Source of the DNA: Branchiostoma floridae
Taxonomy: Eukaryota; Chordata; Leptocardii; Amphioxiformes; Branchiostomatidae
NCBI RefSeq assembly: GCF_000003815.2
Contig: NC_049984.1
Span: 17,257,507 to 17,297,624 of the forward strand
Length of the DNA: 40,118 nucleotides
Reading direction: 5' to 3'
The first letter of the stretch is position 1, and each line of letters begins with the position of its first letter. Made by a program: the position numbers and the translations under genes. A model generated the notes under the pieces. The model saw nothing but the letters and a program-made list of their open reading frames with translations. It had not been told where the DNA came from and did no database searches. Positions 10,402-20,728 of the stretch are shown in pieces.

Positions 10402-10573
10402 CATATTTCCAAACCTGTGTCCAACCGGGCAGCAGAAGGGTGATATAAAAGACACCAAACTAAACAAGACATTAAGAGATCGGCCGTGTGCATTATTTGC
10501 GTACATCTTTACGTATACATTTCTATTTTTCGTTTCCAAAACCAGACCGGCCGGGCTCCGGTTTGGAAATATG
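10402..10573. mobile_element. MITE-like element, 172 bp, copy B
   Basis: Bounded by CATATTTCCAAACC and its perfect inverted copy GGTTTGGAAATATG. It has the same size and terminal theme (ATTTCCAAACC) as the element at 7499-7669. The interiors are diverged, though both carry TTTTCGTTTCC-like or ACGTTTCGAATCC-like sequence near the right end. The 109-residue open frame across it (10328-10657) is not considered real. Confidence 0.68.
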
Positions 10574-11279
10574 GCGTTTAATAGCCTAACACATGCAGGC
10601 TCACAAACAGGCCACGCTAGATGTTTGCATTGCGTCTGTTTAGACGTACAGACCTGATATCCAGAGGCGGCAGGCGGTTTATTTAGCGGCTAAATGCAGT
10701 CTGCCCTCCAGGCTAGGAGTTTGCTTAGCGCTCCGGGAGGTGCAACTTAAACTCCCCGCATCGAGTGCTATTATTTTAGATCGGCGGGCAGACTACATTG
10801 GGCCGCCGAAGAAACTGGCTAGCTGCCCATCCGTTAGTCTGGTACCCAGGGAACTGCCATCAGAATGCATTGGGCAGACAAATGGGCCATTGACCTAGCG
10901 TAACACCAGGAGAAGTTGAGAACAGCATTAATGTTTAACACCATAGTCTCGACAAGCGTCAAACTGACTACAAGCGAGGGGTAACATTTGTGCCATTAGT
11001 ATGTAAACTCTGCCAAACTCCAAAGAAAAAGTCGCTGTAGCAAATATGGCCTAGATTCTGGCATAGGTCCGTACTGAAATTAAAAAGGATTAAATAAACG
11101 ATGTAATTAGATACACCTAAATCCTCCTTGGAAACACAAGACGGTAATTGTATGCAAATGTGGACTGCGCTAAGCAAACACACTCTATCGATTGCACAAG
11201 AGGCGTATTTGCACGGGTATGGTAACAGTCTAAAGTATTGTAGCGCGTACGTCGCTTTTCCCACCGCTGCGATTCCTGC
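10574..11279. other. Upstream region of the unrecognised five-exon gene, with a diverged inverted repeat
   Basis: About 28 bp at 10679-10706 pairs imperfectly with 10783-10810 (GCAGTCTGCCC against GGGCAGACTAC), suggesting another foldback MITE remnant. The rest probably holds the promoter of the plus-strand gene, but no clear TATA box is visible. Confidence 0.5.
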
Positions 11280-11450
11280 ATGAACGGCACCATGAGCGGG
11301 ACCCTCCGCCGGCCCAAGTCCCTCCAAGCCCTGAACCTCCCCAGCCCCACGGGTAAGAAGGGTCTTGTCGGTACCAGCAGCAGCACAACTACTATCACCA
11401 TCACCAAGGACAACGCTCTGGGCGGGCAAAAGGGCGAGAAGGACCGCAAG
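11280..11450 (+). CDS. Exon 1 of unrecognised gene
   Basis: 57 codons from the first ATG to GACCGCAAG, then donor GTAGGT. The coding sequence is GC-rich in contrast to the flanks. A poly-Ser/Thr stretch (TSSSTTTITIT) sits in the second half. Start choice is between 11280 and 11292. Confidence 0.75.
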
Positions 11451-14400
11451 GTAGGTCACGCAAATTGCAGCTGGTTCATAACTTCATACTCAAGTCTATA
11501 GATCTGCACACAAAATGGCTAACGTTAACGTGTCGTGCATGCTACATTCGAGCATTTCAGTCAAAAGATCTACAATCGGTGACCACTTTCTTGTTTGTAT
11601 ACCATCTTGTCTACACGCAATATACCGTTAGCTCCTTATCAGTCTGGCACTGTGGCTCCTTGTGGCATCGTAATATGCAAGCCCAAGGTGACTTCTAAAC
11701 GGCCGTTCTACGTGTTAACGAGAACGCTGGAAACACAAAAGGTTTCCACTATATACATAATAGCAGTGTGCACACATACACACATACATTAGATATAAGG
11801 TGCACGTGCAAATCATGTCTGTTGCACATGTAACGTTAAGAATCAGTGAGTCACGTTAATCTTGATAATTATTCTGACATACTCCACATGTAGAACAGGC
11901 GCTATTCTTGTGTTTATCAAGAGTGAAGTTCAAGTGGTGAAGCTATCTTATGTAATGCTGCATGCCTAATGTCAGAACGGCTTATGCAACACTTTGTGTG
12001 TATACTGTATCAGAAGCAACGCGGACTCAAAACAAAGACAAATGACCTTTGCCCTTTCCCAGGTACTCGCGATAGAAGAAAGACTGCCCTCCAACACACG
12101 CCGTAATAAACGCGTTGGTGCCTTTTTGTAATGACGCAGTTATGATTAAAATGTTCTATAACTCTTTACTATAAAATCTTCACTAATTCCTCTCTAGAAT
12201 TGCTCCTTTATGGCAAATTGTTTAAGTCCCCATTTATATTCACAGTGCCAACGTTAAAATTTGCTTTCTATTATATTTGTACATTCAGCGAGAATGATGA
12301 AGACACGGTGATTTAGAATTGTAAGCTGAATTGACTCCTATGTATTCCTACGTTTTTTTTTACATCATAAAATCTTACGTTTTATACTTGAAGCAGTATA
12401 CAAATTCGTTTACCACTACCTCCATCAAATATGTCAAAGCCAGCAGAAGTAGCTTTAACTCTTAGTAATTTACGTATCTACAATCATTGTATAGCTATCA
12501 TCTGTTACTATCACTGCACGTATTAATGTTATCCCATATCACAAGTTTATGAACTTGCAATTTAATAGCGGTCGGTATGTATTTGCAAATACATGGTTAT
12601 CAAAGTCGTAGAGAAAATTCATCTGCCACTCAGGATGGCGATGAAAACATTCGATATTGGGTAGCATTTGTGCAAGTTTGCTAAACAGAACTGGTATCAA
12701 TTTAAACATTCAAAAGTGACGTCATTTCCTCCCAGGTTTCCATGGTGACGGTGTCCCACTACCGTTCGTACGTTGGTTGGCTGCTGGGTCTGAAGGACAC
12801 GGTAACTGTCGCCTACACCACACCACAGAACCTCCGGAAGAGCCTACAGGACATCTTCTGTCTCGGTGTCCTGTCCGGCAGGTTAGACAATCTGTATACT
12901 ATCATAAAGTGTGTACAACACCAGAAATGAAAAGGTTGCTATCGGTATGATATTCCCCTCCCATCTTTCAGAATTGTTGTCCCGAATGAAAACATCACAA
13001 GTAGAAGAAAATGAGAGGGTGTTTAGCATAAAAGGGAGGCATCATTATAAAGGTGCTCGACTTATGAATGACAAATGTAGAAAGAATTCAATAAACAAGC
13101 TTTGCAATGATATATATCCCAATGAGACAATAGATGAAGCAGTGATGACGGAGATAAACATTGACCGAAATCAAGTTTCCGACCTTTTTTTGCTAAGTTT
13201 ATACTAGCCTGATGAAACCGCGATCCTAGCGGCCGGCCCGACAGTTGTCGCCCATCTACTCCAGCTAGCAAGAGATTGTGTAAACACAGGCTAAGTTTAC
13301 TGACTCGCATCACAAATCGATAGATTTTTATGAACTGTCATTGTGCATTCTTAGTTTGAATCTTTTAACAAATTCGTGCGGATAAAACGAAGGAGTGCTT
13401 TCCGTCCGATCACATCAATTTCATCGTTTGATTCTCTCTCTCCAGACGTCTTATCTTGGTGAGAGAAGACAACAGTAGCGGTGTGTTAAAGCTCCGGCCC
13501 TCCCTGCCTGTGTACTACTCGGAGGAGACATGGGCAGATCTCCCACAAGACATCGGTGCCGTGTTCACCCTACAGCAATCATCGGGTAGGTTTCTGATTC
13601 AGAAATTAGTGATCGTTCATGTGTATATCATTTATAATACCATTCCAGTATTCTGTTGGTTTTAGCTTACATGGCATGGTTCCAACTCAATTGGCTGCAC
13701 TCATGATCAAGGACTAATATATTAGCGCAGATGTTAGAACGCTACACCGGAACGTGCACCAACTCATACAAGTGTGCTAGGTGTTTGCCATACTCAAGAT
13801 TTTGCTCTTTTTTTTCAAATAAGGGGCTAATAGATGCAATAGCCTGTCACCTTTTAGTATGAAAACGGACATGCTAACATCTACGTATACAGGAGTGCAT
13901 GTCTGCCTGCACTTGCTCTAGTCTTGTTACTGGTGCTAGTCTTGACTGCACCGTGTTGATGTACACCATTTACAAAGTGATCCTTCCATTTTCTTCCCAC
14001 AACAGCCGTGACCTACGTGAGGGACCAGGCACTACGACCGGTGGAGATTGTAGCGGTATGTCTATTTGGTGCAGATTTTGTCCTAGCGGCATTCATGAAA
14101 ACGGCAGAGCGAATACCTTCAAATCGTGCCATTGCGTAGTGGATACATTGTATTACAGTTGGCAGATGTTTCGGAACAAGTATTATATATGGCACAATGT
14201 TACAGCCATATATTACCATGAAGGTAATCAATGCTTCATTGATAATTATGGACAAAGTAAATATTTATGGAAAGGTCCAAATAAAGCTGACAATAACCCA
14301 AATAATCTAAATCTAGACATCTTATCACATTTTATCGAATCTGTGTTTGTTCCATTCATGATAAATCAGATGACCATATAGAAGGATTCAGTTCTATGCC

Positions 14401-14668
14401 ATGTTTGACTGCTCATATCTTCACACCATTACATAAGCATAATATTTACCAACTGATTGTTTGCTTGTTACAGAGTCTTCCAGACAGGCTATTGAGTAAG
14501 ACCGACAGCCAATCAGAAGATCTCAGCCTCGCTCACGTGACCGAGCTCATCCCGGAGACAGTAGAGAGCACTGAGTCCGCTCCCGCCGTCAAAAAGACGT
14601 CCACGTCTCCTGCAAGAGTGACGTCCAGACGTACAGATTCCAGACAGAGAGCACTAAACTTTTCATGA
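11280..14668 (+). CDS. Unrecognised ~230-residue protein, five exons
   Basis: Exons: 11280-11450, 12736-12881, 13446-13585, 14006-14055 and 14474-14668. Junction phases are 0, 2, 1 and 0 and all fit, giving 233 residues. If the second ATG at 11292 (better context, CACCATGA) is used, it is 229. The N-terminal ~57 residues are basic and Ser/Thr-rich. The centre (exons 2-4, ~112 residues) looks like one globular, beta-rich domain: VSHYRSYVGWLLGLKDTV, RRLILVREDNSSGVLKLRP, VYYSEETWADLPQDIG and AVTYVRDQALRPVEIVA. The C-terminal 64 residues are Ser/Thr/Arg-rich and probably disordered. AATAAA signals at 14862 and 15041 fit a 3' end. No signal peptide or membrane segment. I do not recognise the family. 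Confidence 0.78.
12736..12881 (+). CDS. Exon 2 of unrecognised gene
   Basis: Acceptor TTTCCTCCCAG and donor GGCAG|GTTAGA. 146 nt, entering in phase 0 and leaving in phase 2. Encodes VSMVTVSHYRSYVGWLLGLK and on to CLGVLSG. Confidence 0.8.
12882..13445 (+). other. Intron 2 of unrecognised gene, carrying a TAGCCTG MITE
   Basis: Contains an open frame of 98 codons (12911-13207) with no splice support, taken as chance. Also holds the small element at 13205-13293. Confidence 0.55.
13205..13293. mobile_element. Small TAGCCTG-ended MITE (89 bp)
   Basis: Begins TAGCCTG and ends CAGGCTA, flanked by AGTTTATAC on the left and AGTTTACTG on the right (6 of 9 bases shared), suggestive of a decayed 9-bp target duplication. 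The terminus matches the perfect foldback element at 28103-28213. Confidence 0.55.
13446..13585 (+). CDS. Exon 3 of unrecognised gene
   Basis: Acceptor CTCTCTCCAG and donor TCGG|GTAGGT. 140 nt; the split Arg codon is completed by the first base. Encodes RLILVREDNSSGVLKLRP through FTLQQSS. Confidence 0.8.
14006..14055 (+). CDS. Exon 4 of unrecognised gene
   Basis: 50-nt exon between acceptor TTCCCACAACAG and donor GCG|GTATGT. Reads AVTYVRDQALRPVEIVA in the only phase that joins both neighbours. Confidence 0.76.
14474..14668 (+). CDS. Last exon of unrecognised gene
   Basis: Acceptor CTTGTTACAG; 64 codons and TGA. Starts SLPDRLLSKTDSQSEDLS and is rich in Ser, Thr and Arg towards the end. Confidence 0.8.
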   Translation, partial: SLPDRLLSKTDSQSEDLSLAHVTELIPETVESTESAPAVKKTSTSPARVTSRRTDSRQRALNFS

Positions 14669-14861
14669 TGAAGTTTTCTTTAGTAGCTAGTTCGTAACGG
14701 AACATATGAAATATTTCACTAGTTTTCAACTAACGACAGTCAGACGACTCGAGTCTTTACCACTGACATCGATCCTATGTCCTTGTTTTGACACGTATCT
14801 TTCTTTTCACACGTAACAGAAAAGAAGACGTACACACCATGCATGGCGGACTATAACAAGA

Positions 14862-14867
14862 ATAAAT
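14862..14867 (+). promoter_or_regulatory. Candidate polyadenylation signal of the unrecognised gene
   Basis: AATAAA about 195 bases after the stop codon. A second AATAAA is at 15041-15046. Confidence 0.45.
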
Positions 14868-15376
14868 TACTAATGACAAAATTGCCCCTGGTTGTGTTCA
14901 TTGGAAGGGTGAGAAGTTCCGACCAAAGGACGACATGTTAAAAGACTTGACAGATTGTCTTCAGTCATCCATATGATCTAAACAAGAAGATCGATCCATA
15001 AGCGTGAGGCCGTAAATAATCCACCTGATTGTCATGGAAGAATAAAGATAAGGGTTTGGGAACTCTGTTTACTATACAGTATTTCAATATCACTTAACGA
15101 AAGTGGAACAAATACGACTGTTTCAAGTACTTTCAATTTTTTGTTTTACTTTTTAAAAGTTGGCGTGTGAGACCCACGCATTTGCAAGTTCGTAAGTTAA
15201 TGATTATATCTGCCCACGCCTACTGTTCTTCTGAATCATGGAAGGTACAGCGTAGAGGCAAATATTGACAATACGTTACGGACCGTATATGATATTGCCT
15301 GTTAACTGACCTTTATAACAGTGTGATGACTACATATTATTATGGTGAGTAGCACAGTTGGTTACATGAGTTGGTC

Positions 15377-15514
15377 TGCTCAATTGAAATACACCATATC
15401 TCTGTCTACTATACAGTATATTGACTCAATTGAAATACATCATATCTCTGTCTACTATACAGTATATTGACTCAATTGAAATACACCATATCTCTGTCTA
15501 CTATACAGTATATT
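15377..15514. repeat. 46-bp tandem repeat, three copies
   Basis: Units start at 15377, 15423 and 15469 and differ by only a few bases. The key words are CTCAATTGAAATACACCATA and CTCTGTCTACTATACAGTAT. TACTATACAGTAT contains an imperfect palindrome. An open frame across it is only a repeat artefact. Confidence 0.92.
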
Positions 15515-16018
15515 ACCATACAAGTATTGACTATGTTGTCAATCAGACTTTCAAAATGGGCATAATAATTATTTGGATACTTTATTACTTCAAAACACAT
15601 TTTAGCCTTAGCGTTAGCTTTGCATCTCCAAACAGAGAGAGACGGAGGGCACCATAGACTTTCTGCAACTTATGATCCATTGATCACCGAGTCCCATGTG
15701 CTATCTATATAACTAGAAGTAGTGAATTGTCCAGTCCTTGACATCGTGACAAAGACTGGACTGGTCAGTCCAAATCCTTGTGTTAGAACTTACAGTTCAA
15801 CTTCATTCATTATAAGCTATAACCTTTCATACGAGACAGGGACCTTTACATATGGTTGTCTGAGAAGAATTAAATAAACTTGCCAGTACCTTTTACAAAG
15901 GCAGAATCCTCGGTATTTGTAACGCATTGTTCCTCCATGATTTTTACTTACGTTAGGGTGTCACCTTGAAATCTTCAGATGACCATGTTTCTTAATGGCT
16001 GAGTCAAAATTAATTGCG

Positions 16019-17050
16019 TCATGGCCTCAAGTTGGGAACGGAAATGGAACGCCAGGGGGCCCTGTCCCATGTGTCCCTAACTCCGCGAAATCTTTGTCGG
16101 ACGGTGTCAGAAAGACGCGTAGCTAAAGTCTGCCTACCACTGGTGAAGACCTCTGGCACCAACTCTCCGTTAACCAGTTGCTCCTTCTTGATCTTTTGTG
16201 GACTAAAGCTGAGGGTGGCCCTGTATTCCAAAGGAGGAAAGGGCAGGTCTACTTTGGTTTCTTTCAGTTTATCTCGAAGTCCGTTTGGCTCAAGATCACG
16301 ACGGAGAAACTTGACCGCATCTTTTGTTTTGGTCTGCTCGACATCTTTGACGACTTCTTCCAGTCTTGTCATCTGTTGTTGCACTGCGGTTTTCTCCGCG
16401 TTTAAGTCCTTCAAGACGTCTTGATAACTTTGCTTAACGTCGCTAAGAAGCTTGTCCTTGTCTTCGACGAGTAGCCTCACCCTTTCTGCATACGATTCCA
16501 GAATGGTCTCCTTGCTCTGACGCTTGGCGTCTTTGATCTTGTCCTTAAGTTGTTGTATTTCCAGCAGGCGCTCGCGATGTTTGTCTATTTGTCCCTTCGT
16601 CTCCTTCAGCAATGAATTGACCTTCTTCATCCGCTTCTCAACTGCCTGCTTCACTACAACAATGCTATGCCCGCCGTGAGAATCTTCAATACACTGCCCA
16701 CATATAGGGACGCCACAAGCCTTAGTCTTACAGAAGTACTTAAGATGCTCGTAAGGGTGGTAGTCACAGCGCTGTGTGACACATTGTCCCTGGTCAGCTG
16801 TTACTTCTGAGAATTTCTCACTCATCTTTGCGAGTCGGTAGTCAGTCGGCAGGCCTGCAACACCGTCAACGGGCAACGACACATCACGGCGGCAGAGAGG
16901 GCAGCAAAGGTCTCTTAAGCTTCCTGCCAACTCTGTAAGACACTCCTCGCAGAACGTATGGCCGCAGGGTAGTGATTTTGGGCGCCGGAAAGTTTCATGA
17001 CAGATCTCACACCACAGGCCTTCTTCCAGAATCTCCGCTGCGTATGCCAT
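16019..17050 (-). CDS. TRIM-like RING / B-box / coiled-coil protein (copy 1)
   Basis: 343 residues in one exon, with an in-frame TAA directly before the ATG. The C3HC4 RING uses C14, C17, C29, H31, C34, C37, C50 and C53. The B-box 2 zinc site is near C95, H98, C107, C117, C120, H125 and H128. A long coiled coil follows, about 130-235. The C-terminal ~100 residues carry no NHL or B30.2 domain that I recognise. RING proteins of this layout are usually E3 ubiquitin ligases, and TRIM families are strongly expanded in lancelets. Substrate unknown. The gene is on the strand opposite to the upstream unrecognised gene and is tandemly duplicated with copy 3. Confidence 0.92.
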   Translation of the reverse strand: MAYAAEILEEGLWCEICHETFRRPKSLPCGHTFCEECLTELAGSLRDLCCPLCRRDVSLPVDGVAGLPTDYRLAKMSEKFSEVTADQGQCVTQRCDYHPYEHLKYFCKTKACGVPICGQCIEDSHGGHSIVVVKQAVEKRMKKVNSLLKETKGQIDKHRERLLEIQQLKDKIKDAKRQSKETILESYAERVRLLVEDKDKLLSDVKQSYQDVLKDLNAEKTAVQQQMTRLEEVVKDVEQTKTKDAVKFLRRDLEPNGLRDKLKETKVDLPFPPLEYRATLSFSPQKIKKEQLVNGELVPEVFTSGRQTLATRLSDTVRQRFRGVRDTWDRAPWRSISVPNLRP

Positions 17051-17640
17051 TTAACTCAGGTGCGAGTTGTTCACTTCTTGGTGTCAAGGAGAAATGACGA
17101 TTGGAGAGAATGGTCTTGCTTTCACACAAAAGGAGTCAGCAAAAGTGCTCCAGGTATGGAAACTAGAATGCGGAACTGGATGTTGGAAAGTCCCAAGGGA
17201 CGCCGACGTGACGTTCTCAGCGAATATGACCGCAAGGTGAGTGAGAGAGCAGCTCCAAATACGACACACAAGTGCGGCTGCCGCTCTGTGGACACGCGAT
17301 AGCGGAGACTCGGTCAGGTCTTGTTTTCCGTCTCCAACCTATAAAAATCTCGGTCAACCAGCTGTAATTTCCTTTCCACGTATACGTAATTGGCCGACAC
17401 ATGCGCACCAACAAAGTGACCTTCGGTCGACTATGACTAAGTTACAAGTTCATGCCAAAGGCTTCTGGGTAATAATTTTCCACCTTTTTGCAAAAAGGAA
17501 AGAACCTGTTTCATACACACACAACAACAACAAAAAACAACAACACGAAATTGCATAAACGTGGTGGTGATCACAGAACCTCTATATTTCAGCATTGAAA
17601 AGATGTCAATTGAGCAGTGAGTAGACCCACCCATTTGCAA
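17051..17640. other. Upstream flank of TRIM-like copy 1
   Basis: Homologous to the region upstream of the other TRIM copy (19911-20300). The shared words ATGACCGCAAGGTGAGTG and CATGCGC..AACAAA.GTGACCTTCG are conserved between copies, but the reading frame is not, so I treat it as promoter or 5' untranslated sequence. Confidence 0.55.
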
Positions 17641-17845
17641 CTTTATACGTTATTGATTATGTCTGCGTTTACCTGAACTCTGGATAACCGCTTGCCAGGT
17701 ACAGTGTGGAGGCAAATATTGACAATGCGTTTCGGCCCGTATGTGAAATTGCCTGTTAACTGACATTTACATCGATGTGATGACTAGTACATATTACCAT
17801 GTTAATTAACAAATTTGGTTATACGTGCTTGGATCTCAAATGAAA

Positions 17846-17853
17846 TGTACACA

Positions 17854-17898
<45 letters not shown>

Positions 17899-17915
17899 GT
17901 TATATATATATATGA
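17846..17915. repeat. (CA)n and (TA)n microsatellites
   Basis: A run of about twenty CA dinucleotides is followed by GAAGT and a short (TA)n tract. Ordinary simple repeats in the downstream flank of the deleted TRIM unit. Confidence 0.95.
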
Positions 17916-18459
17916 CTAAATCTAAATAAATAAGAGAGAGGGGGATTTTGTTTTTGTCATCTTATTTGACCTACGAATTTACGTTGACCTTAGTATATAT
18001 TTTTCGATATGTATATTTTAGCTACAGCATATATTTGTGCCTTTTGCAGCTGCAATGTAGGACTTAAAACATGGTTGAAACCTTGACAGAAAAACGTCTT
18101 GCAATTTTCTTCTTTAAACTCACTGGTTATATACACTGAGGGTGAGAAGATTTGGCTACCAGTGGATACGTCACAGCTTGATAGAATTGTAAACAAATAT
18201 CGCTGATATTATAAACTAAACAATTGAGCTGAAGTAATTCATGTGAGACATCACATAAACTTGCTAACTTGCCAATGTCCTTCGCAAAGGCAGAATAATC
18301 GGTACCGGTTCAAATAGTTTAAGTACCCCGAGGACGTTTGTGTTCGCTTACTACGTGATGTCACTTTGAAATCTTTGGACTTGAGGAGTCTTGTTTCCCG
18401 ATAGCTTGGGCCAATAAGACGGCAGAGAAGCTACATGTTCTTCTCGGTCGGAAGGTCAC

Positions 18460-18668
18460 TGCGTCTAATTTCAGTCGTTGTATGCCGTTTCCAACATCGT
18501 GAACGCTCTCAGTTTAACGTGAAACATGTCAAAACTGTGACGATAGCCTGACACCGAGTTCGTGGTGAAAACTTCTGACACCAACCACTCTTTATGTTGC
18601 TCTTTCTTAATTTTGCGTGAACGACAGAGAATGGCTTTGAGCCAAATGAGCCAAAAAGAAAGTAACAT
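18460..18668 (-). pseudogene. Remnant of a deleted TRIM-like copy (3' end only)
   Basis: The minus-strand reading RKIKKEQHKEWLVSEVFTT corresponds to KIKKEQLVNGELVPEVFTS near the C-terminus of the intact copy. The following text is frame-shifted and diverged. It is flanked to the left by sequence matching the downstream flank of copy 1 (AACTTGCCA at 18267). To the right is upstream-flank sequence (18700-18860), so nearly all of the gene body has been lost. Confidence 0.72.
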
Positions 18669-18866
18669 TAAAACGTGGTTGTGATTACAACACCTTTATT
18701 CTTAAGTACCGCCCATGGCCCAGTATGGAAAATATGTCACCCTATTATACCTATCCACGTAGACTTTATTGACCAGCGCATGCGCCCTAACAAAACAAGT
18801 GAACTTCGCTTGACCATCACGTATGTTTGACATGGATGGCAAGGCCTGTTGGTGATCACAGTATCT

Positions 18867-19865
18867 CTATTCTACAATCCAGTATTGAAAAGATGCCATC
18901 CGAGCAGTGAGTAGACCCGCCCATTTGCAAGTGTTAGACAGACGCGTGGCGAAGGTCTGCCTACGACTGGTGAAGACCTCTGACACCAACTCTCCGTTTA
19001 CAAGTTGCTCTTTCTCAATTTTGTGCGGGTGAAAAATGGTGGCCATGACTTCCAAAGGAGACAATAGGGGGACTACTTTAATTTCTTCCAGTTTTTCACG
19101 AAGTTCGTCTGGCTCATTACGTAGAAACTTGATCGGGTGTTTTTCTTTAATCTGCTCGACGTCTTCGACGACGTCTTCCAGGGTTTTTATCTGCTGCTGC
19201 ACTGCGGTTGTCTTGGTGCTGATGTCCTTCATGGCGTCTTGATAACTTTTCTGAACGTCGCTAAGAAGCCTGTCCTTGTCTTCGGCAAGTAGCTTCGCCC
19301 TTTCTGCATACGAGTCCTGAATATTTTTCTCACTCTGAAACTTGACGTCGGTGATTGTGTTCTCAAGTTGTTGAATTTCCTTCAGGTACTCGACATGCTC
19401 TTCTATTTGTCTCTTCTTCTCCTCCAGCAATGGATTGACTTTCTCCATCCGCTTCTCGACTGCCTGCTTCAATGAAACAATGCTATGCCCGCTATGCGAG
19501 TCTCCAATACACTGTCCACAGATAGGTACGTCGCATTTTGAAGTCTTACAGAAGTATCTAAGGTGCTCGGAAGGGTGGTACTCACAGCGCTGTATGATAT
19601 CTTGCTCAACTGTTACCTCAGAGAATTTCTTACTCATCTCTGCGAGACGGTAGTCAGTCGGCAGGCCTGCTACACCGTCTGTCGGTAACGGCACCTCGCG
19701 GCGGCACATAGGGCAGCAAATGTCTCTAAAGCTTGTTGCCAACTCTGTAAGGCACTCCTCGCAGAAAGTGTGACCGCAGGGTAGTGATTTTGGGCGTCGG
19801 AAAGTTTCATGACAGATCCCACAGCACAGCCCTTCTTCCAGAATCTTCTCTGTTGCGGACGCCAT
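18867..19865 (-). CDS. TRIM-like RING / B-box / coiled-coil protein with replaced C-terminus (copy 3)
   Basis: The start is set at the Met matching copy 1 (context GAAATGG); 15 more in-frame codons reach back to 19910. RING (CGICHETF, CGHTFCEECL, CCPMC), B-box (CEYHPSEHLRYFC, CGQCIGDSHSGH) and coiled coil are intact and closely similar to copy 1. After RQTFATRLSNT the two proteins diverge abruptly. Here the last ~20 residues (CKWAGLLTARMASF and on) come from DNA homologous to intergenic flank (18880-18930 matches 17590-17640). The native tail present in copy 1 (DTVRQRFRGVRDTWDR) has been deleted. Probably still a functional RING protein in other respects. Confidence 0.88.
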   Translation of the reverse strand: MASATEKILEEGLCCGICHETFRRPKSLPCGHTFCEECLTELATSFRDICCPMCRREVPLPTDGVAGLPTDYRLAEMSKKFSEVTVEQDIIQRCEYHPSEHLRYFCKTSKCDVPICGQCIGDSHSGHSIVSLKQAVEKRMEKVNPLLEEKKRQIEEHVEYLKEIQQLENTITDVKFQSEKNIQDSYAERAKLLAEDKDRLLSDVQKSYQDAMKDISTKTTAVQQQIKTLEDVVEDVEQIKEKHPIKFLRNEPDELREKLEEIKVVPLLSPLEVMATIFHPHKIEKEQLVNGELVSEVFTSRRQTFATRLSNTCKWAGLLTARMASFQYWIVE

Positions 19866-19910
19866 TTCGCTTTGAACCTCGGGCGCTACTTCTTCATGGC
19901 ATTGGGGCAA

Positions 19911-20728
19911 GGGCCGTGAGGGTTGACCAGAAAGGCGTTAGTTCCACACACGAAATGAGCCATCCAACTTCAGGTGACGTATGGAAACTAGAAGGGAGAA
20001 TTGGAAAGTTCCGAATGTCACATTTGACCGCAAGGTGATTAAGACGTTAGTATCGCCGTGAGTGAGAGAGCAGATAAAAAAGTCCAATGCATACATGCGG
20101 CTGCAGCTCTGTAGACACGTAACAGTGGAGGCTGGGTCGGGTATTCTTTCCTCTCGAGGTTAGGATCAGAATCATAGCTTTGAGAATGACAGACCAAGTA
20201 TGTGCACGTAGACTATATTGGCCAGCACATGCGCCCTAACAAAAAAGTGACCTTCGCTCCACTGTCACGCAAATTAAAAGTGCATGGCAAGGCCTTCTGG
20301 GTAACAATTTGCCTCTGTTACAATATGTTTGGTGCAGGTATGCTCTTTTTCTGTATAAACGAGATTCTTCATGCGGAGTCACATGCAAAGTGTGTGAGCC
20401 ACTTATGTTTACAGAAGAGAATGCACATCAATGTTTTAAAGGTTGATGGTAGTATGTTTGTTAATTCATCATGATAAAATTAAAATGACGAGCAATGACA
20501 TATGCAACTACATATGTTGCCTACAAGAGATAAATTAAGATTTTTTCATTAATCATACCAGTGTTCTCATATTTTGCATTAAGTGTATTTCACTTTTTAA
20601 ATCTTTGTATAAGGTACCTACATACCGAAAATCATAAAAATCCATTACCATCTTGAGTTATCCTCTTTGGACAGTGTTTTTCAAAAACGCCCCTGCAACT
20701 CCAGAATTAATGGCTAGGGGCCAAACTT
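19911..20728. other. Upstream flank of TRIM-like copy 3 and LINE boundary
   Basis: 19911-20300 matches the upstream flank of copy 1. 20617-20667 is a reverse-oriented fragment of the ATAACTC family. No gene is seen. Confidence 0.6.
20617..20667 (-). repeat. Reverse-orientation fragment of the ATAACTC repeat family
   Basis: On the minus strand it reads GATAACTCAAGATGGTAATG, then GATTTTTATGATTTTCGGTATGTAGG. This matches the plus-strand copy near 1757 in word order. It abuts the 5' end of the LINE. Confidence 0.62.

Larger units (their letters stand above)
15165..20300. repeat. Tandem segmental duplication carrying TRIM-like genes
   Basis: Matching flank anchors occur at 15172, 17627 and 18915 (CCC.C.CATTTGCAA). 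Others occur at 15255 and 17709 (GAGGCAAATATTGACAAT), and at 15889 and 18267 (AACTTGCCA). A CATGCGC..AACAAA anchor upstream of each gene is at about 17402, 18779 and 20229. Unit 1 is whole, unit 2 retains only gene ends and flanks, and unit 3 has a deletion joining upstream flank to coding sequence. The offset between matching positions changes from about 2.4 kb to 2.8 kb, which shows the indels. Confidence 0.8.

Noticed and set aside
10968-11459. 163-residue minus-strand frame
   Set aside because: Antisense to exon 1 of the five-exon gene, with no splice or domain support.
12911-13207. 98-residue frame in intron 2 of the unrecognised gene
   Set aside because: Low-complexity codon use, no splice sites and partial overlap with a MITE.
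17228-17240. Plus-strand donor-like GACCGCAAG|GTGAGT upstream of the TRIM-like gene
   Set aside because: The homologous flank of the other TRIM copy does not keep a reading frame, so an antisense exon is not supported.
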